From an uncultured Clostridia bacterium (GTDB lineage: Bacteria > Bacillota > Clostridia > Oscillospirales > Acutalibacteraceae), in assembly GCA_937901145.1 (NCBI GenBank), contig CALCHE010000236.1:1-22878 (forward strand): 22,878 nt of DNA, read 5' to 3'. The position numbers and the translations under genes are program-made. The first letter of the stretch is position 1. The number at the start of each line of letters is the position of its first letter. Below, piece after piece: positions 7,118 to 17,350 of this stretch. The notes under the pieces are model-generated. The model worked only from the letters and a program-made list of their open reading frames with translations, was not told the origin of the DNA and made no database searches.

Positions 7118-10100
7118 TTATTTGGATTTAATGTTTTTAACACTGCTCCATGCGCCGACAATCTTTGCCTTGCCCACAGTCTTATATGCACGAACTCTGA
7201 TGTAATACTTCTTACCCTTGGTAAGCTTTTTAAGAGTAGTCTTGACTGTTGACTGCTTTTTGATTGTAACGGTCTTGGTGTTCTTTTTGAAGTTCTTTGC
7301 AGTAGAATACTGAACCTCATAACCGGTAACACCGCTTATCTTCTTCCAGTTAACGGTAATCTGCTTTGATTTGGTAGAAGTAACCTTTGTAACATTAACC
7401 TTTACAGGCTCAGTTGAGGTGGTAAGAACAGAGCTGAATGCACCGTTATTAGAACCTGCAATTGCCTTTACTTTTACCTTATAGGTTGTGCCTGCCTTAA
7501 GTTTTTTGATAGTTGCGCTGTTTTTGGTAGCTTTTACCTTCGTCCACTTTTTACCGTTAGTGGAGTACTGAACCTCATAGCTTTCAGCACCTGTCACTTT
7601 ACTCCAGGTGAACTTGATGGATTTAGCATCAGGAGTAGCCTTAAGATTCTTTACCTTGGACAGGGTAAGTCTGGGAATTACTGTACGACCTGTAGTAGCA
7701 TCACAGCCCTTACGTGTACAACCCTTCATCTTTACACCTGTTGTTTTGTAGGATGCATCATAAACGATATTGAAATCGTCGGGATAGCTGTGTCCGAGAG
7801 CCTTGGTTGCGGTATAGGTAGTGTAATCACATCTCTTACATGTCACATATGCCTTCCATCCGCCCTCAGTACAGGTAGCAGCTTTGCCTGAGTGGGATAC
7901 TTTGTCATGACCGAGCGCAGAAACTACTGCACCGCCTTCTGTTTTGCCGCATCCGTTAGCACAGGTGAGAACTGCTGTCTTGCCCGCTGCTGTACAGGTA
8001 GCCGCTACTGCAGCTGCAGTTTCTTTCATATTGTGACCTGTAGCATTTACATAATTATCTGTATAGCTGTCACCACATCTTGAACAGGTGAAGGTTGTGT
8101 AACCCTTAGCTGTACAAGTGGGAGCAGTTACTGCCGCTTTGTAATCGTGACCGAGTGCATCAACACCCTCATTTTCGATTACGTCACCGCACATAGTACA
8201 GGTATGGGTAGTAAAGCCGGTTTTATCACAGGTGGGAGGTGTAACCACAGACTCATAATTATGATCGATACTGTCTGTGAAGCTGTCTGTATAGCCTTCA
8301 CCGCAGACATTACAGATATGAGTAGTATAACCGCCTGCCTGGCAAGTGGGAGCTGTTACTGTATCGGTATAATCGTGACCGAGTGCGTCGGTATAATCGT
8401 CGGTATACCAGTCACCGCATACTGTACAGGTATATGTTGTATAACCCGCGTTTTCACAGTCGGGAGCAGTAACTGTTGCTTCATAATCGTGATCGAGTGC
8501 ATCGGTGTAATTATCAGCATAGCTGTAACCGCAGATCATACAAGTGTGAAGTGTATAACCTTCGCAACCACAGGTGGGAGCAATGATTTCTTCACCAAAT
8601 GAATGCTCGTGACCTGACATAAAGTGAATTTCGGCATTTTCGAGACTTGTGTTAAAGTCACCAAAATCGATATCATTCCACATTTCTTCATCACCGCGGT
8701 AATAAACATCGCTGAGAGTATCGCAGTAATTAAATGTGCGCCAGCCTATATAAGTTACACTTTCAGGGATTTCCACAGTCTTTATACTTGTGCAGCCGTA
8801 GAAAGCATAGTTACTGATATGTGTAACGCCTTCAGGAATTATAACATTGGTTAAAAGCTCACCGTTAAGATACAGGTCTGCATCCATACAAAGAGGTGTA
8901 GCTGTTTCGTAATCGAAGAAGATATTACACCACTTTGCAATATCGGTAATGTAAACTCTTTCGATACTATCACAGAAGCTGAAGGCACTGTGATGCATTC
9001 TGGTTATAGTAGAGGGAATAGAAATACTTGTGATACCAGAACCATTAATGAAAGCTTCGGAGGAAATCTCTGCTACATCATAACCTCTTACATTTTCGGG
9101 AATAACTACATCGCCGCCGTTACCGTTATATTCGACTACGGTTACTGTACCGTTGTTACCCATAAAGTTCACTCTGTAGGTGAAATCACCCTCTGTGAAT
9201 ACAGTTTCGAAATCACCGTCAAGACAGTGGATGTTTGCATCAAGCAGAGCTTCGTTATTGAACTCAACGCGGATATTCTTAAAATCTTCCTTTGTGCCGT
9301 TATAGTACACATCAATGATTTTTTCACTGTCTTCGAAAGCACCTGTCCAGATAGACTCAATAGTAGAAGGAAGGTATACCTCCTTGAGACTGTGAGCACC
9401 ATCGAAAGCACCATATACTATCTTGGTTACATTTTCGGGTATTTCAAGTTTTTCTACCTTATAATGATTTATAAATGAATCATAACCTATTTCAACCACA
9501 GGATAATTATCAAATGAGTCGGGAACGGTTAACTCTTTTTCCTGATCATAATAATGATTCATTATAGTAACCTGTCCGTCTCTGACTGCATAATCATAAC
9601 CGTCTTCATAACCGTAATAGATATCAATGATATTAAACCAGAATTCACCCTTAAAAGCCTTTGAATCAAATTCAACAGCAAAATAATATGTCTCGCCTGC
9701 TTCAAGCTCGACAGGCCTGCGTACCCAACCATATTCATCATTAAGTGTGGTTAAAAGCTCATACTTATCGTTTAAAACCTTAATGGTCTTCACACGTGAG
9801 CTTTCTGCACTGAGTACATACATCTTTGTTATCTCGGGAACAAATTTCAGATAACGTGTTTCACCCTTACCGATGTAAACGAGATTTCCGTCAGTAACGT
9901 ATACTAATTCCTGTGCTGCTGCGAAGCATACATCACATTCACCGTTGAAGTCATCATCCTTATGGTCAGGGCCGATAGCTTTGTGACCTGAGATATACTC
10001 ATCACAGTCTGTGCAGAGTACACCTGCTGTAAATCCGGGTACGCTGCAATCGGTAGAGGTTGCTTCGACTTCTACAGTGTTTTCGTGTCTGCAGCGTGAA

Positions 10101-13100
10101 TATTCGAAATGAATATTTCCTGAGGTAAGGTGGTAGTTATAATCCTGAATTTCGATCATATTCCACTGCTCCTCAGTACCTGCATAGTATACATCTGTCA
10201 GATCATAGCAGCCGTAAAAAGCTCCGTAGCCTACACGCTCAAGAGAATCGGGAACTATGATACCTTTGACACCTGAGTTTTCGAATGCCCAGTTACCGAT
10301 ATACTTAAGTCCGTCGGGAAGGTCGATAAAGCTGAGGTTATACTCATTTTCGTAGGCGGAGTCCGCAATAAGCTTAGTGCCTTCCTCTACGACAAGCTCG
10401 TGATTTTCAGGCATAACACCCTTATATGTGTAAAGAGCATCGTCGAAGTAAATGTCTCCGTCCTCCTGCTCGTCATACCATTTGCTATCATCGAAGGCGT
10501 GAGCATGTACTCTCCGGATATTTTCGGGAAGATCAAATTCCTCGAGAGAGTTACAGTTTCTGAACTGACCGTAGGCTATAGCCTGAACTGATTCGGGAAG
10601 TGAAACATCAGCGAGGTTTTCACAGCTGGAGAAGGCATCCTCACCGTAGCCGTTGAAGCCTTCGGGGAATACAACCTCTTTAAGTGAATTACAGCCATAG
10701 AAGGCTGAGTCGTAATACTGTATACTCTTGCCTAAGACTACCTTTTCCAGAGCGTCACAGCCACGGAATGCACCGCCCATTTCGATAACACCGTCACCGA
10801 TAACTGCACTCTTCATACTGTCACAGTCACTGAATGCATCAGCGGAGATATATGCTACACTGTCAGGAATTTCGATTTTCTTAAGTCCTGTTTCCTCGAA
10901 TGCACCCCAGTAAATTTCTGTTATACTTTCCGGGATAATGATTTCTTCCAGAGCAGTACAACCTGAGAACATAGAGTTAGGTACATATGTCATTCCGCTT
11001 CCGAGATTAACCTCTTTAAGGTTTGCGCAGTCAGCAAAAGAAGAACCAAGGGTCTCAGTAACAGTAGACGGAATAGTTATTTTTTCTACAGCTGAACTGT
11101 TAAAGGCTCTCACACCGATTTCAGTCAGGCCTTCATTAAGCTCTACCGTTTTAAGTGAATCACAGCTTTCGAATGCGCTTCTGCCGATAGACTGAAGTGC
11201 TGTGGGAGCTACCACCTCTTCAAGAGCATCGCAATCATAGAAGGTATAATATGTAATATCAGTTACATTGGGAGAGAATTTAACATCCTTAAGCTCATCG
11301 AGATCAGCAAAGGCATACCACTCAATCTCGGTTACGCTTTCGGGCATTTCATATGTACCCTTAAGGTCAAAGGCCTTGATAATTCTTGTCTTGTCAGCAT
11401 TATAGAGAACATTACCTTCAAAAACAACGCCCTGTTCGCCCTCATATACGATGTCTGTAATACCGTTTACACCCACAAGAACGATACTGTCAACATTCTG
11501 TACGGTAGCAGGAATAGTCAGCACACCCTTATACGCACGGGGAACTGCTAAAATTTCAGTAACATCAGCATTATACAGAACGCCGTCAATAGATTTATAG
11601 GTTGCATTGTTTTCGTCTACGATAATTTCTTCGAGGTTTTCAAAGCCGTTATCGGTAAATGCATAGTAGGGAATGCTCTGTACAGATGCAGGGATAGTTA
11701 TACTTTTGACATCATTATCATAATCCTGAAGCCGTCCTGATGCGAAGCCTACCACAGGATAGTCTTCGACGGTTTCGGGTATAACGAGAACACCGTCATT
11801 AGCGTAAGCCTTATGGTTAGCATCGGTCATATCTCTGATAACGCAGACATTGCCGTCACTTACACGCTCAGCCTCGAAACCGTTTTCGTATACATAATCC
11901 CACCAGTCGTCTTCCCAATCGTCATCATCTTCCCAATCGTCATCTTCCCAACCACCGAAATCAGAACGAGGCCCGAAGTGTAGAGAAACATCGAATGAGC
12001 CTTCTCTTTCGCTATCAAGATATTTTGCACCCAGATAATAAGTCTCACCAGCTTCAAGATAATAGGAAACGTAAAAATCCGAACGCAAATAATCATCATC
12101 AAAATAAAGGAGATTCTTTTCTGAATCGAAGATATAACCGTATGTATCCTCATCAGAAATAGCATAGAAGGTATAAGTACCTGACTCGGAAGGAATAAAC
12201 TTAAGATATGTTATCTCATCGGAAATAATGTCGATTGTTTTGGTTTCACCTACAGCGATATCAGACATAGAATTACCGCAGACATCACAGGTGTTATCGG
12301 AATCGTCGTCGATATGAGGAACTGTAACCTTTTCGTGACCCTCGATCCAGAGTGTACACTCATTACATTTCACACCTGCTGTGTAACCTGCCTTAGTACA
12401 GGTAGCTTCCTCTGCTTCATAGCTTGTGGTGTCCGTATGGTCACATTCAGCATAGATGCACTCGGCTGTTATGGATAACATTACATTGTCATTTGAATAA
12501 GCCCTGAAGTAATATCTCACTCCCCCTTGAAGATCCACAGTCCAGGAACTCTTACCATAAAACCAATCTTCATTTTCCCAACACCAATCTTCGCTCTCAT
12601 AATCAGATACTTTGACATAGCTCAACATAACAGATGGTTCTGCATCAATTACAAATCGGTAAGTTCCGTCTTTTTCAGGAGTAAAATATAGATCTTCATT
12701 ATCCGATCCATCGATTTCTATTGTTACTGTTTCATTGAGAGATAAATTGATTTCAGGTATACCCTCAAATTCATCATTAAAGTGCACTGTAGCATTAAAT
12801 AACGAATAATTATCCGAGTCAATATCAATCTTATTCCAATACTCTTCATTTCCCGAATAATATATATCAGCGAGAGAGTCGCAACTGTCAAAAGCTCGCC
12901 AGGATATATACTTAACACTGTACGGAATAACTACACGTTCTAACTCTGAGCATCCCTGAAAAGAAAGCATATCTATGGTTTTAACACTGTAAGGGATAAT
13001 TACTTCTTTAATATTACTGCACCCCTCAAAGGAATCCTCACCGATAGTTTTAACACCGTCAGGAACAGTATAGCTTTCATTTGTTAAGCCGATGGGATAC

Positions 13101-14158
13101 TGAATCAATCTTTTCATATCCTTAGTAAACAAAACATTATCCATATCTATATAATAAGGATTATCCTCGTCAACAGTTATCGACTTTAAACTGTAACAGT
13201 ACAACAGCCACTGAGAACCGCAGCTTTCTAAAGAAGACGGCAAATGCAGTTCTTCGATTTTAGTTTCTCTGAAAACGTGACCCCTGATTTCAGTAACACC
13301 CTCAGGAATAATCACATTCTTTAATCCCGAAAAAGCAAATGCATTATTTCCGATTATTGAAACACTACCGGGAATAACAGCCTCTTCTAAGCTTCTGCAA
13401 GTAGCGAAAGCGTAATCACCGATATATGTAACGCCGTCATCGATTACTACCTTTTTAATTTTTTCGTCATTTACCTGATAGTAACCCATTTCGTCACAAG
13501 TGTAAGTTAAATACGGTGCGGGAGCTCCTCCGTAATTGTAGTCATAATCCGCCATGGCACCCTCACCGTCAATGAAAAGAGTTCCGTTTTCATATAAATT
13601 CCATATAACATTATCACTATTATCACCGCAGTTACCTGAAGTAACCACATCGAATTCATAGCCACAGTCATCACAGGTAAAGTCATCATTTTCATCAGAA
13701 TGGGAACATTCAGACTGTATACGGACGAGATATACATTCAACGTATCTTCAAAATCGTCCTGTTTTTGTGCAGAGTAGTAATAGGTTTTACCCGCCTCGA
13801 GTTCTGCGTCAATTCTGAAATTGTAATCCGCACCGTCGTCATTTTCAGTTATCAGGTTCTCACTTTCATCGTACAGACATCCGTATGTATCACCTGCAGA
13901 CTGTGAATAAAAGGAATACATACCTGTAGCTGTAGGAACGAACTGAAAAAGTACTTCTTGCCCCGATTTCACATCAAGACTTAACGCGTCGCCCTCATAA
14001 ATGGTCTGAACACCTGCTTTTTCAGAAGATACGCTTTCTTCCTCATAGGCAAAAACGCTGAAGGTTCCGCCCAATGAGCTGAAAAGCATAAGCGCTGTCA
14101 TAAAAAGGCACAGAGCTTTTTTAAGAAGCGGTCTTAACTGTTTGCTTTCTAATTCCAT
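7118..14158 (-). CDS. Giant secreted BspA-like LRR_5 protein (2,346 residues)
   Basis: Surface or secreted repeat protein, probably for adhesion or glycan binding. Rough order: signal peptide (about 12-38). A PPC-like beta-sandwich (45-150) and a cysteine pair (151-170). An LRR_5 block (about 230-430) with units like IPEGVTEIRGHVFRET. A second sandwich (468-565), a cysteine module (567-630) and a third sandwich (632-730). A Trp/Asp tract (737-754) and a long LRR_5 block (about 770-1320). A cysteine module (1354-1413) and a fourth sandwich (1414-1510). Two more LRR blocks (about 1520-1840), seven tandem cysteine modules (1850-2122) and two FN3 domains (about 2160-2345). Each LRR block ends in a cap of the type VYYxGxEExWNxI. 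AAAGGAG precedes the ATG. There is no LPxTG anchor. It starts 50 nt after the PBP gene with no terminator between, so cotranscription is likely. Confidence 0.93.
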   Translation of the reverse strand: MELESKQLRPLLKKALCLFMTALMLFSSLGGTFSVFAYEEESVSSEKAGVQTIYEGDALSLDVKSGQEVLFQFVPTATGMYSFYSQSAGDTYGCLYDESENLITENDDGADYNFRIDAELEAGKTYYYSAQKQDDFEDTLNVYLVRIQSECSHSDENDDFTCDDCGYEFDVVTSGNCGDNSDNVIWNLYENGTLFIDGEGAMADYDYNYGGAPAPYLTYTCDEMGYYQVNDEKIKKVVIDDGVTYIGDYAFATCRSLEEAVIPGSVSIIGNNAFAFSGLKNVIIPEGVTEIRGHVFRETKIEELHLPSSLESCGSQWLLYCYSLKSITVDEDNPYYIDMDNVLFTKDMKRLIQYPIGLTNESYTVPDGVKTIGEDSFEGCSNIKEVIIPYSVKTIDMLSFQGCSELERVVIPYSVKYISWRAFDSCDSLADIYYSGNEEYWNKIDIDSDNYSLFNATVHFNDEFEGIPEINLSLNETVTIEIDGSDNEDLYFTPEKDGTYRFVIDAEPSVMLSYVKVSDYESEDWCWENEDWFYGKSSWTVDLQGGVRYYFRAYSNDNVMLSITAECIYAECDHTDTTSYEAEEATCTKAGYTAGVKCNECTLWIEGHEKVTVPHIDDDSDNTCDVCGNSMSDIAVGETKTIDIISDEITYLKFIPSESGTYTFYAISDEDTYGYIFDSEKNLLYFDDDYLRSDFYVSYYLEAGETYYLGAKYLDSEREGSFDVSLHFGPRSDFGGWEDDDWEDDDDWEDDWWDYVYENGFEAERVSDGNVCVIRDMTDANHKAYANDGVLVIPETVEDYPVVGFASGRLQDYDNDVKSITIPASVQSIPYYAFTDNGFENLEEIIVDENNATYKSIDGVLYNADVTEILAVPRAYKGVLTIPATVQNVDSIVLVGVNGITDIVYEGEQGVVFEGNVLYNADKTRIIKAFDLKGTYEMPESVTEIEWYAFADLDELKDVKFSPNVTDITYYTFYDCDALEEVVAPTALQSIGRSAFESCDSLKTVELNEGLTEIGVRAFNSSAVEKITIPSTVTETLGSSFADCANLKEVNLGSGMTYVPNSMFSGCTALEEIIIPESITEIYWGAFEETGLKKIEIPDSVAYISADAFSDCDSMKSAVIGDGVIEMGGAFRGCDALEKVVLGKSIQYYDSAFYGCNSLKEVVFPEGFNGYGEDAFSSCENLADVSLPESVQAIAYGQFRNCNSLEEFDLPENIRRVHAHAFDDSKWYDEQEDGDIYFDDALYTYKGVMPENHELVVEEGTKLIADSAYENEYNLSFIDLPDGLKYIGNWAFENSGVKGIIVPDSLERVGYGAFYGCYDLTDVYYAGTEEQWNMIEIQDYNYHLTSGNIHFEYSRCRHENTVEVEATSTDCSVPGFTAGVLCTDCDEYISGHKAIGPDHKDDDFNGECDVCFAAAQELVYVTDGNLVYIGKGETRYLKFVPEITKMYVLSAESSRVKTIKVLNDKYELLTTLNDEYGWVRRPVELEAGETYYFAVEFDSKAFKGEFWFNIIDIYYGYEDGYDYAVRDGQVTIMNHYYDQEKELTVPDSFDNYPVVEIGYDSFINHYKVEKLEIPENVTKIVYGAFDGAHSLKEVYLPSTIESIWTGAFEDSEKIIDVYYNGTKEDFKNIRVEFNNEALLDANIHCLDGDFETVFTEGDFTYRVNFMGNNGTVTVVEYNGNGGDVVIPENVRGYDVAEISSEAFINGSGITSISIPSTITRMHHSAFSFCDSIERVYITDIAKWCNIFFDYETATPLCMDADLYLNGELLTNVIIPEGVTHISNYAFYGCTSIKTVEIPESVTYIGWRTFNYCDTLSDVYYRGDEEMWNDIDFGDFNTSLENAEIHFMSGHEHSFGEEIIAPTCGCEGYTLHTCMICGYSYADNYTDALDHDYEATVTAPDCENAGYTTYTCTVCGDWYTDDYTDALGHDYTDTVTAPTCQAGGYTTHICNVCGEGYTDSFTDSIDHNYESVVTPPTCDKTGFTTHTCTMCGDVIENEGVDALGHDYKAAVTAPTCTAKGYTTFTCSRCGDSYTDNYVNATGHNMKETAAAVAATCTAAGKTAVLTCANGCGKTEGGAVVSALGHDKVSHSGKAATCTEGGWKAYVTCKRCDYTTYTATKALGHSYPDDFNIVYDASYKTTGVKMKGCTRKGCDATTGRTVIPRLTLSKVKNLKATPDAKSIKFTWSKVTGAESYEVQYSTNGKKWTKVKATKNSATIKKLKAGTTYKVKVKAIAGSNNGAFSSVLTTSTEPVKVNVTKVTSTKSKQITVNWKKISGVTGYEVQYSTAKNFKKNTKTVTIKKQSTVKTTLKKLTKGKKYYIRVRAYKTVGKAKIVGAWSSVKNIKSK
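7793..8611 (-). repeat. Seven tandem cysteine modules of about 39 codons in the LRR protein
   Basis: Each unit follows H-D-Y-x(4)-T-A-P-T-C-x(9)-C-x(2)-C-G, then about 14 residues to the His of the next unit. The C-x9-C-x2-C...H spacing suggests one metal ion or disulfide set per unit. Units 1-5 are close to one another; units 6 and 7 (with ANGCG and KRCDY) have diverged, as expected for tandem duplication. The same module occurs singly elsewhere in this protein and in the SGNH-like protein. Confidence 0.85.
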
Positions 14159-14207
14159 TATAAAATTCTCCTTTAAATTTTATCTATATAAACATCCTTA
14201 CGGATAA

Positions 14208-15602
14208 TTATTTTCCGCATTCTTTGCATACGGACGGCATTTTTCCCTTGAGATAATAACCGACCGACGTGTCATAACAGCCTTTACCCTTAATTCCGCC
14301 CGATTTATTACAGTAAATGGACGGAACTACCTCACGGGAAAGCATAAATTCCGAATTGGTTTCGGGGAACTGACTGATGATGCTTCCGAAAATAGCGGGT
14401 GCACTGTTCTCGGACTTATCATTGAAGCCGTGCCATACAGAGCATACGAATTTCGGAGTAAACCCGATAAACCAGTTATCATAATAATTATCGGAAGTGC
14501 CCGACTTACCCGCCATAGTAACACCCTTCACAGCGGCCTGTTTAGCTGTTCCTCCTTTCTGCACCACACCCTCGAGCATTCTTGCCATAAGAGAGGCTGT
14601 AGCAGAAGAAATAACTCTTTTCGTTTCAGGTTTATTTTCGACAGAGTTTCCGTCCTTATCAGTCAGAGACACCACCGTATAAGGCTCCGTATACTGTCCG
14701 CCGTTCATAAATATCTGATAATAGCCTGCCATTTCGAGGGGCGAAACACCGCTGACAAGATAGCCGAGAGCAATATTGCCGTATATTTCATCCTCCGCAG
14801 AATTTTCAATAATTCTCTTTTCCGCTTCAAGATCAAGCCCTAATTTTTTACTTAGGAAATTCATCGAATAGTCAACGCCTACTCTTTTTAAGGTTCTGAC
14901 AGCAACAGTATTTATTGATTTGTAGAGAGCATCACAAAGAAGCATATTTTCATTTGTATATGTTCCGCTCGCATTGGAGGGCCACTCCTTCACACCCTCA
15001 GTCTCACTCATAATCTTTTTTATAGGTGCATCCTTGACAGGTGACGACCAGTTTACAGCACCGCTTTCGATGGCGGGAGCATAGACACTGAGCGGCTTTA
15101 TTGATGAGCCTGCGTAGGTTTTATGGGTGGAGTATGTCTTTCCTTTATCGCTGACGAAGCCATAAGACGCGAGTACTCTTCCTTTACCGTCAACAATTAC
15201 CGATGCAAAGGGTGTGTCACTTTCAAGCTCTGATGTACTTATCCCCTCTTTTATTTTATCGAAATAAAAAGAATCGAAATTGGTTTTTACTACTGAAATA
15301 TTTTCATAAAATGCTTCCTTTTCCTTTTCTTCCTCACCGGTAGCTGATGAGATGTAAAGCTCTGAAGCCTCCTGTGCGGCAAGCTTTATGTAGTCGTAAT
15401 ATCCGTCCTCTGCCGCTGAAATCACTTCACTGTCACCCTTAAGCTTAACCTTGCCAATTTCTTTTCCTGCTGAGTCAGTGAATACGACCGTCCCCGACAT
15501 ATTTTTATCCGCTGAATCCGTAAAGGAAACTATGAGCGCAGCAGCAAAAACAACTGCAAGTGCAATAACACCTATAGCTTTTCCGTTAATCTTTTTCATC
15601 AT
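14208..15602 (-). CDS. Monofunctional penicillin-binding transpeptidase (PBP1-type catalytic domain)
   Basis: Predicted peptidoglycan D,D-transpeptidase outside the membrane, 464 residues. It has one N-terminal membrane anchor (about 9-27), a short non-catalytic region (about 35-125) and the transpeptidase domain. The active-site motifs are complete: SSIK (Ser166, Lys169), SIN (229-231) and KSGT (366-369). There is no glycosyltransferase-51 domain, which class A enzymes of this type carry, so it needs another glycan polymerase. The C-terminus has four cysteines (431, 442, 459, 462), resembling the C-terminal segment of Firmicute PBP1 proteins. AAGGAG lies 5 nt before the start, and the start overlaps the upstream gene's stop (ATGA), so the two are translationally coupled. 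A second ATG follows directly. Confidence 0.93.
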   Translation of the reverse strand: MMKKINGKAIGVIALAVVFAAALIVSFTDSADKNMSGTVVFTDSAGKEIGKVKLKGDSEVISAAEDGYYDYIKLAAQEASELYISSATGEEEKEKEAFYENISVVKTNFDSFYFDKIKEGISTSELESDTPFASVIVDGKGRVLASYGFVSDKGKTYSTHKTYAGSSIKPLSVYAPAIESGAVNWSSPVKDAPIKKIMSETEGVKEWPSNASGTYTNENMLLCDALYKSINTVAVRTLKRVGVDYSMNFLSKKLGLDLEAEKRIIENSAEDEIYGNIALGYLVSGVSPLEMAGYYQIFMNGGQYTEPYTVVSLTDKDGNSVENKPETKRVISSATASLMARMLEGVVQKGGTAKQAAVKGVTMAGKSGTSDNYYDNWFIGFTPKFVCSVWHGFNDKSENSAPAIFGSIISQFPETNSEFMLSREVVPSIYCNKSGGIKGKGCYDTSVGYYLKGKMPSVCKECGK

Positions 15603-17278
15603 TGTAACTCCTTGATATATTCCGAATATTCCTGTTTAAGCTCAAGCTCAGGCTTATCCTTGATTTTCCAGGCAAGAGTATCTGTGCTGTCTTTAAGAGC
15701 TGAAAGGCGTTTTTCGACACCGACAAGCTTTTCGGCACAGAACTGAGCACTCTCCCCGTCTCCGTTTCTCAGATACAGACTAAGGGCACTCAGAAGCTTA
15801 GCGCAGTAATCGTTGTATTCGTCGATAGAATACCTTGCACATTCTATAGCCTTTTCTTTGTATTGCATAAAAGAGCTTATGTCACCCTTCTGAAATGAAT
15901 AATTCGCCTTAGCTGAATATGCCACCGAAATATACTTGTTTGATTTGAGAATACTTTCAGCATAATCATTGATATCCTCATAATCACTTCCGTCTGTCAT
16001 AAGAAAAATTTTACTCTGAGTATCCATTCCGTATATTTCGTCCACAGCTTCAAACTTACCCGCGAGAAACATGCCGTTTACCAGACCGAAATAAACACTT
16101 ACGGTAATGATAAGTGCCGATACCGCGACGAGAATTTTACTGTTATACTTCACTGTTATCAGATTTTTACTTTCAAAGTCGAGAGCGAGAACAAGCACGA
16201 GGAATACCGCCACAAACTGCAGATCGAAATCAAGCATACTGTGTCCGCAGATAATCATTATTACTATCTTCTCGATAACTCCGTTTTTACCTGAAAAAAT
16301 ATTTTTTATAAGTACAAATGTAAAAAGTAGTGCCGGTATCCACCCGATGTCGAGAAGCAACTGTAAAATCTCATTATGTATAAAAGCTACAGAATAGACA
16401 CCATTCTGGAATGAGCCCTGTGAAAAATAGTAGCCGTAATATCCGAGACCGAAAGGATGCTTCAGTATGACAGGCAGTGCATCCTTATAATAAAGCAGAC
16501 GGCCGAGAAGAGTACTCGATTCGGCTGAAATAGTGCGATAACGACCGATAGTCTGAAGATTATCGGTCATCAGAGCCACGATAAGGCTGACACCTACCAG
16601 ACCGCCCATTAGAATAATCAGCTTTACCTTATGCTTTGACTGAATTTTAATCAGAAGAATTACAGAAACAGCCACAAGCATAATAAAAACAGTACGGCTG
16701 CCCGTCAGTAAAATTATACCCACAAGCACTGCCGAAAGAAGCCAGTTTATGTAAGTAGTTTTTTCTTTAAGAAGAAGTATGGGAATACCGATAAGACAGT
16801 AACAGGCGAAGCTGTTCGGATACTGAAAAAATCCGCCGAGTCTTTCTGCCACTAAAAAGTAAGGCGATAGCGCGGGTAGCAGCGACAGAGAATAGGAAAG
16901 AACGCCCATAACCGCCCCACTGTAGGGAACGACATCGAAAAGCTCCGACCTTTCCTCTTTGTTTAAATGCACAACCGCCATGGCAAAGAGTGCTACGGGT
17001 AAAAATTTGATGAAGCCGTAAACTGCCGTTCCGCTGTCCACAGCCCACAGAGATGTGACAAGATAGGCCGCAGGTATCAGCAGTACCGAAAGTAAAGACA
17101 TAGATATTCCTGTTTTCTTTTCTCCACTACGGAAAAAGAGCATCAGATAAACACTCAGAGCCACCGAAAACAGTGCCGATGTCCATATATGATATCCTCC
17201 GAAGAAGAAGGGAGACAAAAACATAAATGCCTTCAGATATATTAGTTTTGTTTCAGTTTTTATGACCGAATTTTCCAC
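15599..17278 (-). CDS. O-antigen ligase/polymerase-like membrane protein with a C-terminal helical tail
   Basis: Polytopic protein of the Wzy/RfaL-type O-antigen ligase family, which transfers or polymerises lipid-linked glycans at the outer face of the membrane. I place the start at GTG 17278, 7 nt after AGAGG (17286-17290); the ATG at 17296 has no ribosome-binding site. From the GTG: many membrane helices (about 14-420), RLGGFFQYPNSFA (146-158), TGSR (192-195; the Arg-bearing Wzy_C core), the periplasmic-type loop, and HNEILQLLLDIGW (301-313), all family hallmarks. The last 140 residues are soluble and Ala/Tyr/Glu-rich in a TPR-like pattern. Coupled to the PBP gene, so it probably assembles a wall-associated glycan; the actual glycan is unknown. 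Confidence 0.85.
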   Translation of the reverse strand: MENSVIKTETKLIYLKAFMFLSPFFFGGYHIWTSALFSVALSVYLMLFFRSGEKKTGISMSLLSVLLIPAAYLVTSLWAVDSGTAVYGFIKFLPVALFAMAVVHLNKEERSELFDVVPYSGAVMGVLSYSLSLLPALSPYFLVAERLGGFFQYPNSFACYCLIGIPILLLKEKTTYINWLLSAVLVGIILLTGSRTVFIMLVAVSVILLIKIQSKHKVKLIILMGGLVGVSLIVALMTDNLQTIGRYRTISAESSTLLGRLLYYKDALPVILKHPFGLGYYGYYFSQGSFQNGVYSVAFIHNEILQLLLDIGWIPALLFTFVLIKNIFSGKNGVIEKIVIMIICGHSMLDFDLQFVAVFLVLVLALDFESKNLITVKYNSKILVAVSALIITVSVYFGLVNGMFLAGKFEAVDEIYGMDTQSKIFLMTDGSDYEDINDYAESILKSNKYISVAYSAKANYSFQKGDISSFMQYKEKAIECARYSIDEYNDYCAKLLSALSLYLRNGDGESAQFCAEKLVGVEKRLSALKDSTDTLAWKIKDKPELELKQEYSEYIKELQ

Positions 17279-17350
17279 ATCCGTACCTCTTTTCATCAGT
17301 ATTTTATGAGAAAGAAGGTATAAAAACCCACTTTATTTTCATTCTGAGAA

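Noticed and set aside
7114..7332. 72-codon frame near the end of the LRR gene
   Set aside because: Out-of-frame shadow of the FN3-coding region.
8147..8602. 151-codon plus-strand frame with repeats
   Set aside because: Its periodicity is the antisense of the tandem cysteine modules.
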